Origin: Pseudomonas chlororaphis
Lineage (GTDB): Bacteria > Pseudomonadota > Gammaproteobacteria > Pseudomonadales > Pseudomonadaceae
Direction of reading: 5' to 3'
DNA length: 64,000 bases
NCBI RefSeq assembly: GCF_001921865.1
Contig: NZ_MSCT01000025.1
Coordinates: forward strand, 62,001 to 126,000
Below are positions 43,257 through 52,075 of this stretch, piece by piece. Both the position numbers and the translations under genes were made by a program. Position 1 is the stretch's first letter, and each line of letters begins with the position of its first letter. The notes below the pieces were generated by a model that worked only from the letters and a program-made list of their open reading frames with translations, searched no databases and had not been told where the DNA came from.

Positions 43257-43847
43257 TCAGATCAGCAGGCGCAGGATGTCCGGCATCATGGTCATTGCCG
43301 CCAGGTTATTGATCACCAGCATGTCGATCAGCTTGAGCACCATGAACGCGAGGATCGGCGAGATATCCAGGCCGCCCATGCTCGGCAGGATGCGGCGGAA
43401 CGGCGCCAGGGCCGGTTCGCAGATCTGGTTGACCAGCTCGGCGCCCGGGTTATGGCTGCCCGGGGCGACCCAGGAGAGGATCACGCTGATGATCAGGGCG
43501 AAGAAGAAAATCTTCAGGAACAGCGCGGTTACGCCGATGATCGACCAGATCAGCAGTTGCACCGGGTTGCCAGTGGTGCCGTAGGTCAGCAGCAGGGTCA
43601 GGGCCATCAGCAGCAGTTGCACGACGATCGCCAGGACCAGCGACGACATGTCCAGGCCGAACACGCTCGGGATGATTCGGCGCATCGGCTTGAGCAGCGG
43701 CTGGGTGGCGCGCACGGCGAACTGGCACAGCGGGTTGTAGAAGTCGGCGCGCACCAGTTGCAGCACGAAGCGCAGCAGCACGATCAGCAGGTAGAGGCTG
43801 CCCAGGGTTTGCAGCACGTACACCGCCGCAGTGTTCAATCCAATCAT
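43257..43847 (-). CDS. yggT: YggT-family membrane protein
   Basis: A 196-residue protein with two repeated YggT units, each a pair of membrane helices. The first includes 'LLRFVLQLVRADFYNPLCQFAVRATQPLLKP', the second 'ISVILSWVAPGSHNPGAELVNQICEPALAPFRR'. The start ATG at 43847 ('MIGLNTAAVYV') fits the family; an ATG one codon earlier sits too close to the GGAG. YggT proteins are linked to osmotic or division functions in other bacteria, not firmly here. Confidence 0.9.
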   Translation of the reverse strand: MIGLNTAAVYVLQTLGSLYLLIVLLRFVLQLVRADFYNPLCQFAVRATQPLLKPMRRIIPSVFGLDMSSLVLAIVVQLLLMALTLLLTYGTTGNPVQLLIWSIIGVTALFLKIFFFALIISVILSWVAPGSHNPGAELVNQICEPALAPFRRILPSMGGLDISPILAFMVLKLIDMLVINNLAAMTMMPDILRLLI

Positions 43848-43857
43848 CATTGGCTCC

Positions 43858-44676
43858 TTATTGGCCCAGTTGTTCGGCCATTTCGGCCGAGCGGTGCGCT
43901 GCGGCACCCAATGCTTTTTCCACCAGGGCTTCAAAGCCGCTGGCCTGGAACGATTTGATCGCCGCTTCCGTGGTGCCGGCCGGCGAAGTCACACGGCGGC
44001 GCAGTTCGGCGGCGTCGACATCGCTGGCCACCGCCATCTGCGCGGCGCCCAGCGCGGTCTGCAGGGTCAGTTGCGCGGCGGTTTCCCGCGGCAAGCCGAG
44101 CTTCTCGCCGGCGGCGGTCATGGCTTCGATCAGCAGGAAGAAGTACGCCGGGCCGCTGCCGGAGACGGCGGTCACCGCATCCAGCTGCTGCTCCTGTTCC
44201 AGCCACAGGACGATGCCCACGGCCGACAGCAGTTCTTCGGCCTGCTGGCGTTGCTCCGCGTTCACCGCGGCAGTGGCGTACAGGCCGCTGGCACCCTGGC
44301 GCAGCAGGGCCGGGGTGTTGGGCATGCAACGCACGATCGGCTGCTCGCCGAGCCACTTGTTCATGCTGGCGCAGGTGATGCCGGCGGCGATGGACACCAC
44401 CAACTGGTGCGGTTTCAGGCTGGGGCGCAGGGCTTCGCACACGGCCTTCATGGCCTGTGGCTTGACCGCCAGCACCACCACGTCGGCGCCGTCGATGGCC
44501 TCGGCGTTGTCGGCGAACAGTTCAATGCCGTGCTCGGCCCGGACCTTGGCCCGGGTTTCGGCGCCCGGATCGCTGGCGCGGATCCGGCTGGCCTCCAGGC
44601 CCTTGGCGCGCAGGCCGCCGATCAAGCTGGCAGCCATGTTGCCGGCGCCGATAAAGGCGATACGAGTCTTGCTCAT
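43858..44676 (-). CDS. proC: pyrroline-5-carboxylate reductase
   Basis: A 272-residue NAD(P)H-dependent enzyme making proline from P5C. 'IAFIGAGNMAASLIGGL' is the Rossmann motif at the N-terminus. 'AVSGSGPAYFFLLIEAM' and 'RRRVTSPAGTTEAAIKSF' are the P5CR signature. It follows yggS on the same strand. Confidence 0.96.
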   Translation of the reverse strand: MSKTRIAFIGAGNMAASLIGGLRAKGLEASRIRASDPGAETRAKVRAEHGIELFADNAEAIDGADVVVLAVKPQAMKAVCEALRPSLKPHQLVVSIAAGITCASMNKWLGEQPIVRCMPNTPALLRQGASGLYATAAVNAEQRQQAEELLSAVGIVLWLEQEQQLDAVTAVSGSGPAYFFLLIEAMTAAGEKLGLPRETAAQLTLQTALGAAQMAVASDVDAAELRRRVTSPAGTTEAAIKSFQASGFEALVEKALGAAAHRSAEMAEQLGQ

Positions 44677-44700
44677 GACAGGTCCTTATAGAGAGGTGAG

Positions 44701-45417
44701 TCAGCCACGGTCATGGCTGGCCGTCTGGCCATAATCGCGTGCGCCAAACAGCGCGGTACCGATACGTACCCAGGTGGCGCCCTGGGCGATGGCCGCTTCA
44801 AGGTCGTGGCTCATGCCCATGGAAAGTGTGTCGGTTGCCAGGTTCAGCTGGTCGCGCAGGGTGTCGTTCAGGCTGCGCACGGCCGCGAAGGCGACGTCCT
44901 GGGCGACGCGATCGTCGGTCGGTTCGGGAATCGCCATCAGCCCGCGCAGCTTCAGGCGCGGCAAGGCGCCGATGGCGCTGGCCAGGGCTGGCAGGTCGGC
45001 CGGGGCGCAGCCGGACTTGCTGGCTTCGCCGCTGACATTGACCTGGATGCAGATGTTCAGCGGCGGCAGGTCGGCCGGGCGTTGTTCGGACAGGCGTTGG
45101 GCGATTTTCAGGCGGTCCACGGAATGTACCCAGTCGAAGTGTTCAGCAATGGAACGGGTCTTGTTCGACTGAATGGGGCCGATGAAGTGCCAACTCAAGG
45201 GCAGGTCGGCGAGTTCCTCCTGCTTGCCCAGGGCTTCTTGCAGGTAGTTCTCGCCGAAGTCGCGCAGGCCCGCGGCGTAGGCTTCACGCAGCGCGGCGGC
45301 GGGTTTGGTCTTGCTCACGGCCAGCAGCTGGATACTTGTTTCATCACGTTGCGAAGCCTGGGCCGCCGCGCGGATCCGAGCACTAACCAGGGAAATGTTG
45401 TCTGCTATCGTGGACAT
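44701..45417 (-). CDS. yggS: PLP homeostasis protein YggS (PLPBP)
   Basis: A 238-residue PLP-binding TIM-barrel protein without known catalysis. The PLP lysine is in 'LLAVSKTKPAAALREA', and 'FGENYLQEALGKQEELADLPLSWHFIGPIQSNKTR' and 'LSMGMSHDLEAAIAQGATWVRIGTALFG' are the family signatures. It manages pyridoxal phosphate supply. It has about ten extra C-terminal residues compared with usual 228-residue members. Divergent from pilT. Confidence 0.95.
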   Translation of the reverse strand: MSTIADNISLVSARIRAAAQASQRDETSIQLLAVSKTKPAAALREAYAAGLRDFGENYLQEALGKQEELADLPLSWHFIGPIQSNKTRSIAEHFDWVHSVDRLKIAQRLSEQRPADLPPLNICIQVNVSGEASKSGCAPADLPALASAIGALPRLKLRGLMAIPEPTDDRVAQDVAFAAVRSLNDTLRDQLNLATDTLSMGMSHDLEAAIAQGATWVRIGTALFGARDYGQTASHDRG

Positions 45418-45474
45418 TCGATGTACGCCGGCGGCTCTTGGGTTCGCGGCATTCTACTGGAATTGGGGAGCGCT

Positions 45475-46509
45475 ATGGATATCACCGAGCTGCTGGCCTT
45501 CAGCGTCAAACAGGGCGCTTCGGACCTGCACCTCTCGGCCGGTTTGCCGCCGATGATCCGCATCGACGGCGATATTCGCCGGATCAACCTGCCGGTGCTG
45601 GAAGCGCAGCAGGTGAATGAGCTGATCCTCGCCAGCATGAGCGAGTCGCAGCGGGCCGAGTTCAAGGTCGCGCTGGAGCTCGACTTTTCCTTCGCGGTGC
45701 CGGGCGTGGCGCGCTTTCGGGTCAATGCCTTCAATCATCAGCGCGGCCGCGGCGCGGTGTTTCGCAACATCGCGGACCGGGTGCCGAGCCTGGACGAGCT
45801 GGGCATGGGCGAGGTGTTCCGGCGCATCAGCGAGGTGCCGCGCGGGCTGGTGCTGGTGACGGGTCCCACCGGTTCGGGCAAGTCGACCACCCTGGCGGCG
45901 ATGGTCGATCACCTGAACCGGCATCGGCATCAGCACATCCTAACCATCGAAGACCCCATCGAGTTCATCCACGAGCCGAAGAAGTGCCTGATCAACCAGC
46001 GCGAGGTACATCGCGATACCCGCAGCTTCTCCAGCGCGTTGCGCTCGGCCCTGCGCGAAGACCCGGATGTGATCCTGGTCGGCGAGCTGCGCGACCTGGA
46101 GACCATTCGCCTGGCGCTGACTGCCGCGGAAACCGGGCACCTGGTGCTCGGCACGCTGCACACCACCTCGGCGGCGAAGACCGTGGACCGGGTGGTGGAT
46201 GTGTTTCCGGGCGAGGAGAAGGCGATGGTCCGCTCCATGCTCGCGGAATCCCTGCAGGCGGTGATTTCCCAGGCGCTGGTGAAGCGGGTCGGCGGCGGCC
46301 GGGTGGCGGCTCACGAGATCATGCTGGGCACCGCGGCGATCCGTAACCTGATCCGCGAGGACAAGGTGGCGCAGATGTACTCAGCGATCCAGACCGGCGG
46401 GGCGCTGGGCATGCAGACCCTGGACATGAGCCTGAAGGCGTTGGTGGAGGCGGGGCTGGTCAGCCGGGAGCACGCGCGGGAGCAGGCGCGGACGCCGGAG
46501 AGTATTTGA
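45475..46509 (+). CDS. pilT: type IV pilus retraction ATPase PilT
   Basis: A 344-residue hexameric ATPase that drives pilus retraction. 'MDITELLAFSVKQGASDLHLSAGLPPMIRIDG' is the N-terminal domain. Walker A 'GPTGSGKST' is at residues 130-138, with the Asp and His boxes in 'LREDPDVILVGELRDLETIRLALTAAETGHLVLGTLHT'. The retraction motif reads AIRNLIRE. The start ATG at 45475 follows a GGGGAG ribosome-binding site. In P. aeruginosa pilU follows; here a REPIN and a peptidase gene follow instead. Confidence 0.97.
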   Translation: MDITELLAFSVKQGASDLHLSAGLPPMIRIDGDIRRINLPVLEAQQVNELILASMSESQRAEFKVALELDFSFAVPGVARFRVNAFNHQRGRGAVFRNIADRVPSLDELGMGEVFRRISEVPRGLVLVTGPTGSGKSTTLAAMVDHLNRHRHQHILTIEDPIEFIHEPKKCLINQREVHRDTRSFSSALRSALREDPDVILVGELRDLETIRLALTAAETGHLVLGTLHTTSAAKTVDRVVDVFPGEEKAMVRSMLAESLQAVISQALVKRVGGGRVAAHEIMLGTAAIRNLIREDKVAQMYSAIQTGGALGMQTLDMSLKALVEAGLVSREHAREQARTPESI

Positions 46510-46532
46510 GCTCGGGGATGGGGCGGCAGACG

Positions 46533-46602
46533 CCATTGCGAGCAAGCTCGCTCCTACAGAAGGTCAATACAAGACCTGTAGGAGCGAGCTTGCTCGCGAT
46601 AG
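46533..46602. repeat. REPIN after pilT
   Basis: Inverted REP pair (46534-46559 and 46575-46600) in the convergent gap where pilU would be expected by synteny with P. aeruginosa. Confidence 0.88.
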
Positions 46603-46612
46603 GGATTGAGGA

Positions 46613-47245
46613 TCAGCGCTGAACGATGCGCAGGGTGTTCTGCTCTTTCGGCAGGACACGCTTGGCCACGACGTAGTTCTTGTCCCAGTACGGCTTCTTC
46701 AGGGTGTCGATGGTCACCGACTTGCCGCGCCGTGGTGCATGGATGAAGCGGTCGTTGCCCAGGTAGATGGCAACGTGGTTGACCCGGCGGCTCTTGAGGT
46801 TGAAGAACAGCAGGTCGCCCGGCTTGAGGTCCTTGCGCTCGACTTTCTGCCCGTGGCCGCTGGCCATGGCGTTCGAGGTCCGCGGCAGATCGACGGCGGC
46901 GACGTCGTTGAAGGCGTATTTCACCAGGCCGCTGCAGTCGAAGCCTTTACTTGGGCTGCTACCGCCCCAACGATAAGGAGTGCCCAGGACGTTGACGGCG
47001 CGGCTGAGCACAGTGCTGCTCTGCTTGGCCGCCATTTGCGGCACTTGCTTGCTGCTGACGCTGCTCAGGTGAGTCGGGCGTTTGACCGACTGTTTGTTCT
47101 TGCTGCTGTTCTTGCTGATTTGGGTAACGTGGGCTTTTGGAGTGAAGCCGTTCACGTTGGGAAGACGTTGCTCACGATTGGTGGCGTGGGCGGCCAGTGG
47201 CATCAATAGGCAAATGGTTAGCCATGTCTTGAAAAATGGACGCAT
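46613..47245 (-). CDS. NlpC/P60-type peptidoglycan endopeptidase (C40)
   Basis: A 210-residue secreted protein with a signal peptide (cleavage after 'AAHATN' region) and a linker rich in Lys/Ser, followed by an NlpC/P60 domain. Catalytic Cys104 is in 'FDCSGLVKYAF', His157 in 'RVNHVAIYLG' and H169 in 'FIHAPR'. It probably cleaves the D-Glu/meso-DAP bond of cell-wall peptides. The start at 47245 gives a proper signal peptide. Confidence 0.93.
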   Translation of the reverse strand: MRPFFKTWLTICLLMPLAAHATNREQRLPNVNGFTPKAHVTQISKNSSKNKQSVKRPTHLSSVSSKQVPQMAAKQSSTVLSRAVNVLGTPYRWGGSSPSKGFDCSGLVKYAFNDVAAVDLPRTSNAMASGHGQKVERKDLKPGDLLFFNLKSRRVNHVAIYLGNDRFIHAPRRGKSVTIDTLKKPYWDKNYVVAKRVLPKEQNTLRIVQR

Positions 47246-47495
47246 TAGGCAAGGCTCATATGGGTTAGCGCGCAACTTTATAACAGCTTTTTTGTCACTT
47301 CTCAGGCCGTTGGTCGATTCAACCTGGGAGTCAAATTCGCTGAAGAGGCGACAATTTGGCGCAATTGTCCGACAGAAGTCAGGCGGTACAAGGGTTTCAC
47401 GGCAGCGACCTTAACATTTGCCACACGTCGGGCGCCTGTAAAAAAGTCACAAAGAATCAAAGAAAATTTATCTATTGCATGGAACGAGGTACTCA

Positions 47496-47915
47496 ATGAA
47501 CACCTATCGCCCGGATGGATCGCCCCATGACACCCACAGCAAGGTGATCGGTTACCTGCTGTGGATTTTCGGTTTTACTGGCGCTCACCGCTTCTATTAC
47601 GGCAAGCCGATTACCGGAACCCTGTGGTTTTTCACCTTCGGGCTGCTGGGGATTGGCTGGCTGATCGACCTGTTCCTGATCCCGGCCATGGACCGCGAGG
47701 CCGACCTGCGGTTTACCCCGGGGCCTATCGAGTACAGCGTCGCCTGGATCCTGCTGACCTTTCTCGGGGTCCTGGGCGTGCATCGCATGTATCAAGGCAA
47801 ATGGCTTAGCGGCCTGCTGTACCTGGTAACGGGCGGGCTGTTCTTCCTGGGGGTCTTGTATGACTTCTGGACGCTGAACGACCAGGTGTCGTTGCGTAAC
47901 GCGCAGCGGCGTTAA
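47496..47915 (+). CDS. TM2-domain protein
   Basis: A 139-residue membrane protein with two TM2-type units: 'GYLLWIFGFTGAHRFYYGKPITGTLWFFTFGLLGIGWLIDLFLIP' and 'LLTFLGVLGVHRMYQGKWLSGLLYLVTGGLFFLGVLYDFWTL', the DUF5683/NINE pattern with the G-x-H-R-x-Y element in each. The start ATG at 47496 has a moderate GAACGAGG ribosome-binding site. Function unknown. Confidence 0.88.
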   Translation: MNTYRPDGSPHDTHSKVIGYLLWIFGFTGAHRFYYGKPITGTLWFFTFGLLGIGWLIDLFLIPAMDREADLRFTPGPIEYSVAWILLTFLGVLGVHRMYQGKWLSGLLYLVTGGLFFLGVLYDFWTLNDQVSLRNAQRR

Positions 47916-47929
47916 GTTTTAAGATTGTC

Positions 47930-47996
47930 ATCGCGAGCAAGCTCGCTCCTACAGGGCCTGCGTGGTCCTTTGTAGGAGCGAGCTTGCTCGCGATCG
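47930..47996. repeat. REPIN between the TM2 gene and pyrC'
   Basis: Inverted canonical REP pair (47931-47954 and 47970-47994) in the convergent gap. Confidence 0.88.
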
Positions 47997-48002
47997 AGGT
48001 CA

Positions 48003-49274
48003 TCAGCCCTTGTGGCTGATCCGTCCGTCCACCAGGGTGTAGCGCACCGCGCCCGGCAGGCTATGGCCGAGGAACGGGCAGTTCTCGCCTTTGGACAGCC
48101 AGTGTTCGCCGGCCACGGTAGACGTAGCCGGGTCGAACAGCACCAGGTCCGCCGCGGCGCCCACCGCCAGCTTGCCGGCCGGCAGGCGCAGGGCGTCGGC
48201 CGGGCCGCTGCTCAGGCGCGCGAGCAGGGTTGGCAGGTCGAGCAGGCCGTCTTCCACCAAGGTCATGGCCAGCGGCAGCAACAGCTCGACGCTGCTGATA
48301 CCGGGCTCGGTGGCCCCGAACGGCGCCAGCTTGGCATCGCGCTCGTGGGGCTGGTGGTGGCTGGAAATGGCCTGGACCACCCCGGACTTCACCGCCTCGC
48401 GCAGACCCTCGCGGTCGGCGCGCGAGCGCAGCGGCGGCTGGACGTGATAGAGGCTGGAGAAATCGATCAGCGCATCGTCGGTGAGGATCAGCTGGTACAA
48501 GGCGACATCGGCGGTCACCGGCAGGCCACGGGCCTGGGCCTGGGCGATCAGGGCCGCGCCCCGGGCGCTGGTCAGCTGGCTGAAGTGCGCGCGCACGCCG
48601 CTTTGTTCCACCAGCAGCAGGTCGCGGGCCAGGGCCACGGTTTCCGCGGTTTCCGGAATGCCCGGCAGGCCGAGGAAACTGGCGGTGGCGCCTTCGTGGG
48701 CCAGGCCGCCTTCGGCCAGGTCGCGGTCCTGGGAGTGGAAAATCACCGTCAGGTCGAAGGTCGCCGCGTATTCCAGCGCCCGGCACAGGGTGCGGGTATT
48801 GCGGAAGCTTTCCAGGCCGTTGCCGAAGGCCACGCAACCGGCGTCGCGCAGGGCGATCAGCTCGGCCAGCTGTTCGCCGTCCAGGCCTTTGCTCAGGGCG
48901 CCGATCGGGAACACCTTGGTGTTGCCGGCTTCGCGGGCGCGGTCGAGGATCAGCTCGGCCACCGCCGAGGTGTCCAGCACCGGCTTGGTGCGGGGCGGGC
49001 AGCACAGGCTGGTGACGCCGCCGGCCGCGGCCGCGCGGGTTTCGCTGGCGATGGTGCCTTTGCGGCTGTAGCCCGGCTCGCGCAGGGAGACGTTCAGGTC
49101 CACCAGTCCGGGGGCGGCCACCAGGCCTTTGGCGTCGATGCTTTCAACCGCGCTGAAACCGGCCGGGGCGGCGCCGATGGCGACGATCTTGCCGGCTTCC
49201 AGGTGGATATCGCTGACGTGATCCAGGCCGCTGCTTGGATCGATGACACGGGCGCCGAGAATGCTGAGCTTCAC
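48003..49274 (-). CDS. pyrX: dihydroorotase-like protein PyrC' (catalytically inactive)
   Basis: A 423-residue amidohydrolase-fold protein. The metal-binding motif DxHxH is changed to D59-L-N61-V-S63 ('DLNVSLREPG'), so both active-site histidines are absent. In pseudomonads this pseudo-dihydroorotase is a structural partner of aspartate transcarbamoylase (PyrB-PyrC' dodecamer); true dihydroorotase is elsewhere. The start is GTG at 49274, overlapping the pyrB stop by 4 bp (GTGA). Confidence 0.95.
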   Translation of the reverse strand: MKLSILGARVIDPSSGLDHVSDIHLEAGKIVAIGAAPAGFSAVESIDAKGLVAAPGLVDLNVSLREPGYSRKGTIASETRAAAAGGVTSLCCPPRTKPVLDTSAVAELILDRAREAGNTKVFPIGALSKGLDGEQLAELIALRDAGCVAFGNGLESFRNTRTLCRALEYAATFDLTVIFHSQDRDLAEGGLAHEGATASFLGLPGIPETAETVALARDLLLVEQSGVRAHFSQLTSARGAALIAQAQARGLPVTADVALYQLILTDDALIDFSSLYHVQPPLRSRADREGLREAVKSGVVQAISSHHQPHERDAKLAPFGATEPGISSVELLLPLAMTLVEDGLLDLPTLLARLSSGPADALRLPAGKLAVGAAADLVLFDPATSTVAGEHWLSKGENCPFLGHSLPGAVRYTLVDGRISHKG

Positions 49275-50275
49275 TGGGCGTTCTCCTGCTCGAATTGTCG
49301 CTGGGCGGTCTGCCCGCTCATGGCCATGGACAGTACGGCCATGCGTACCGCGATGCCGTAGGTCACCTGGTTGAGGATCACCGAATGCGGGCCGTCGGCC
49401 ACTGCCGATTCGATCTCCACGCCGCGGTTGATCGGCCCCGGGTGCATGACGATGGCGTCCGGCTTGGCGCCGGCCAGGCGCGCGGTGGTCAGGCCGAACA
49501 GGCGGTAGAACTCGCCTTCGCTGGGCAGCAGGCCGCCCTGCATGCGTTCGCGTTGCAGGCGCAGCATGATCACCACGTCGACGTCTTTCAGGCCTTCGGC
49601 CATGTCGGTGTAGACCTTCACCCCGTATTGCTCGATGCCGATCGGCAGCAGGGTCTTGGGCGCGATCACGCGGATATCCGAGCAACCGAGGGTTTTCAGG
49701 GCCAGCATGTTCGAGCGCGCCACCCGCGAGTGCAGGATGTCGCCGACGATGGCCACCGAGAGGTTCTCGAAGCCGCCCTTGTGCCGACGGATGGTGAGCA
49801 TGTCGAGCATGCCCTGGGTCGGGTGGGCGTGCCGGCCGTCGCCGCCGTTGATGATCGCCACCTGCGGGCATACGTGTTCGGCGATGAAGTGCGCGGCGCC
49901 GGAGTCGCCGTGGCGCACCACGAACATGTCGGCGGCCATGGCTTCGAGGTTGCGCAGGGTGTCGAGCAGGGTTTCGCCTTTGCTCGCCGAGGAGGTGGAC
50001 ACGTTGAGCGTGATCACGTCCGCCGACAGGCGCTGGGCCGCCAGTTCGAAGGTGGTGCGGGTACGGGTGGAGTTCTCGAAGAACACGTTGCACACGGTTT
50101 TACCGCGCAGCAACGGGACCTTCTTGACCGCCCGGGCGCCGACTTCGAGGAAGGAGTCGGCGGTGTCGAGGATTTCCGTCAGCAACTCGCGACGCAGGCC
50201 GTCGAGCGAGAGGAAGTGGCGCAGCTGGCCCTGATCGTTGAGCTGCAGCGGGCGCTTGGCGTCTAGAGGCGTCAT
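49271..50275 (-). CDS. pyrB: aspartate carbamoyltransferase catalytic subunit
   Basis: A 334-residue ATCase. 'FFENSTRTRTTFELAAQRLSADV' holds the STRTR carbamoyl-phosphate motif, and 'MLRLQRERMQGG' and 'VMHPGPINRGVEI' are later signatures. An N-terminal extension (about 15 residues before the domain) is typical of the Pseudomonas enzyme and binds nucleotide effectors. It is preceded 30 bp upstream by pyrR. Confidence 0.97.
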   Translation of the reverse strand: MTPLDAKRPLQLNDQGQLRHFLSLDGLRRELLTEILDTADSFLEVGARAVKKVPLLRGKTVCNVFFENSTRTRTTFELAAQRLSADVITLNVSTSSASKGETLLDTLRNLEAMAADMFVVRHGDSGAAHFIAEHVCPQVAIINGGDGRHAHPTQGMLDMLTIRRHKGGFENLSVAIVGDILHSRVARSNMLALKTLGCSDIRVIAPKTLLPIGIEQYGVKVYTDMAEGLKDVDVVIMLRLQRERMQGGLLPSEGEFYRLFGLTTARLAGAKPDAIVMHPGPINRGVEIESAVADGPHSVILNQVTYGIAVRMAVLSMAMSGQTAQRQFEQENAQ

Positions 50276-50305
50276 CGCAATGGACTCTGTTGAAAGGGCG
50301 AATAA

Positions 50306-50812
50306 TTAAGGCGCGAGGTCTTGAAGCTCGAGTTGGAGCGGCGCAGGACCGGACAATTTTACCCGTTCGTGGGCCGCCAGCGACAGGGTGGCGCCAACCA
50401 CGTTGGGGCGAATCGGCAGCTCGGCGGCGTCCAGGTCGAGCAGGCAGACCAGGGTCACGCTGGCCGGGCGGCCGTAGTCGAACAGTTCGTTGAGGGCGGC
50501 GCGGATGGTCCGACCGCTCATCAATACGTCGTCGATCAGGATCAGGTGCTGGCCCTCGATCTCGAACGGCAGTTCGGAAGGGCGCACCTGTGGGTGCAGG
50601 CCGTTCTGGCTGAAGTCGTCGCGGTAGAACGACACATCCAGGGTGCCCAGCGGCGCCTCGCTGCCCAGTTCGGCGAGCAGCGCTTGGGCGACCCAGACGC
50701 CGCCGGTACGAATACCGATGAAGCGGGGTTCGCTGATGGCGCGTTGTTCCAGGTGGGCCTTGAGGCGCACGGCCATCTGGCTGATCAGTTCGGCGGGGTT
50801 GGGCAGGCTCAT
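50306..50812 (-). CDS. pyrR: PyrR, pyrimidine operon regulator / uracil phosphoribosyltransferase
   Basis: A 168-residue PRTase-fold protein. The PRPP motif 'LILIDDVLMSGRTIRAALNELFDYGRP' and 'FIGIRTGGVWVAQALLAEL' are typical. It starts the pyrR-pyrB-pyrC' group. RNA-binding attenuation is shown for the Bacillus protein; regulation here was not seen in sequence, and the Pseudomonas protein may act otherwise. Confidence 0.95.
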   Translation of the reverse strand: MSLPNPAELISQMAVRLKAHLEQRAISEPRFIGIRTGGVWVAQALLAELGSEAPLGTLDVSFYRDDFSQNGLHPQVRPSELPFEIEGQHLILIDDVLMSGRTIRAALNELFDYGRPASVTLVCLLDLDAAELPIRPNVVGATLSLAAHERVKLSGPAPLQLELQDLAP

Positions 50813-50924
50813 GGTTGCTCCTTCGTGGGCCCGCGCCTCGTTGCATCCAGCAAGGCGCAGGGTCTTACGGCTGGTGTTGGGGCCAGGAAGCGCGGGTGAG
50901 CGCGCCTCTACAGGATTCGGCGTT

Positions 50925-51362
50925 TCAGGTGTTCAACAGCGCTGCGTTTTCGTCGAGCCAGCCTTGCAGCAGCAGGGCGGCGGCGATGGCGTCGAGCGGG
51001 TTGTCGCGGTAACTGCCTTTCTGGCCGCCGCGGGCTAGGCGTTCGCCCTTGGCCTCGAAAGTGGTCAGGCGTTCGTCGTGGGTATAGAAGGGCACGTTGA
51101 AGCGGCCGTTGAGACGTCGGGCGAACTTCTCGGCGCGCACGCACATCTCGCTCGGGGTGCCGTCCATGTTCAGCGGCAGGCCGACGACCACGGCGTCCGG
51201 TTTCCATTCCTTGATCAGGGCTTCGACCTGGTTCCAGTCGGGCACCCCGTTCTGCGCCTTCAGGGTGCACAGCTCGCGGGCCTGGCCGGTAATCGCCTGG
51301 CCGACCGCCACGCCGATCTGTTTGGTGCCGTAGTCGAAACCGAGGATCAGTCGCAGGGCCAT
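50925..51362 (-). CDS. ruvX: RuvX/YqgF ribonuclease H-like nuclease
   Basis: A 145-residue RNase H-fold protein. 'ILGFDYGTKQIGVAVGQAITG' carries the first acidic residue, 'VVVGLPLNMDGTPSEMC' the second region, and 'DERLTTFEA' the third. Known as a pre-16S rRNA processing factor and putative Holliday-junction resolvase. It overlaps the upstream yqgE stop by one base (TGATG). Confidence 0.95.
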   Translation of the reverse strand: MALRLILGFDYGTKQIGVAVGQAITGQARELCTLKAQNGVPDWNQVEALIKEWKPDAVVVGLPLNMDGTPSEMCVRAEKFARRLNGRFNVPFYTHDERLTTFEAKGERLARGGQKGSYRDNPLDAIAAALLLQGWLDENAALLNT

Positions 51363-51931
51363 CAGGCGTGGCCCGCCTGGCTGGTCAGCAGGGCGAGGTT
51401 GACGCCCAGGTGCCGGGCCGCCGCTTCCAGGCGCAGCTCGCTGCTGGTGTTGAACAGGATGTCGGCGTCGAACGGGCAGGTCAGCCAGGCGTTGTCCGCC
51501 AGCTCGGCTTCCAGTTGCCCGGCTTCCCAGCCGGCATAACCCAGGGCGATCAGGCTTCTGGCCGGGCCGACGCCGTCGGCGATGGCGAACAGCACATCCT
51601 GGGACGTCGACAGCGACAGGCCTTCAAGCTCCACCGTGGCCTGGAAGGTCGGGCCGCTGGGGTGCAGGACAAAACCGCGATCGGGCTGCACCGGGCCACC
51701 GGTGAAGATCGGCACATGCTGGCACAGCGCCGGCGGCTCGATGTCGGGGCGCAGTTGCTCGAGGATGTCGGCGAGGTTCAGGTCTTGCGGGCGATTGACC
51801 ACCAGCCCCATGGCGCCATTGGCGTTGTGCTCGACGATGTAGGTCAAGGTGTGCGCAAAGTTCGGGTCGGCCATATGCGGCATGGCGATCAGGAACTGAT
51901 GCTTGAGGTAGCTGGGGCTGACGTTTTTCAT
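51362..51931 (-). CDS. algH: YqgE/AlgH-family protein (UPF0301)
   Basis: A 189-residue protein of the UPF0301 family. 'LKHQFLIAMPHMADPNFAHTLTYIVEHNANGAMGLVVNRP' is the N-terminal signature. Linked to alginate regulation in P. aeruginosa as AlgH, but its biochemical role is unsettled. The start at 51931 gives the same 189-residue length. It is co-transcribed with ruvX. Confidence 0.94.
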   Translation of the reverse strand: MKNVSPSYLKHQFLIAMPHMADPNFAHTLTYIVEHNANGAMGLVVNRPQDLNLADILEQLRPDIEPPALCQHVPIFTGGPVQPDRGFVLHPSGPTFQATVELEGLSLSTSQDVLFAIADGVGPARSLIALGYAGWEAGQLEAELADNAWLTCPFDADILFNTSSELRLEAAARHLGVNLALLTSQAGHA

Positions 51932-52001
51932 GAGCGCTAGTGTGGCGGTGGAGGGGCCGGCTGACAAGCTGGCGATGTGCGGCAATGTCCCTGCGTCTAA
52001 C

Positions 52002-52044
52002 CCTGTAGCCGCTGCCGCAGGCTGCGATCGACAGCGGCTACAGG
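52002..52044. repeat. short inverted repeat, second REP-like family
   Basis: Perfect 13-bp arms (CCTGTAGCCGCTG / CAGCGGCTACAGG) with a 17-base centre, between tonB and yqgE; same arm as at 42838-42942. Confidence 0.75.
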
Positions 52045-52075
52045 ATGTATTGCCAGACAGATTGCCGTGTGGGGG

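Noticed and set aside
37..47996. Repeated GTAGGAGCGAGC elements as a CRISPR array
   Set aside because: The copies are inverted pairs scattered kilobases apart, not regular direct repeats with spacers.
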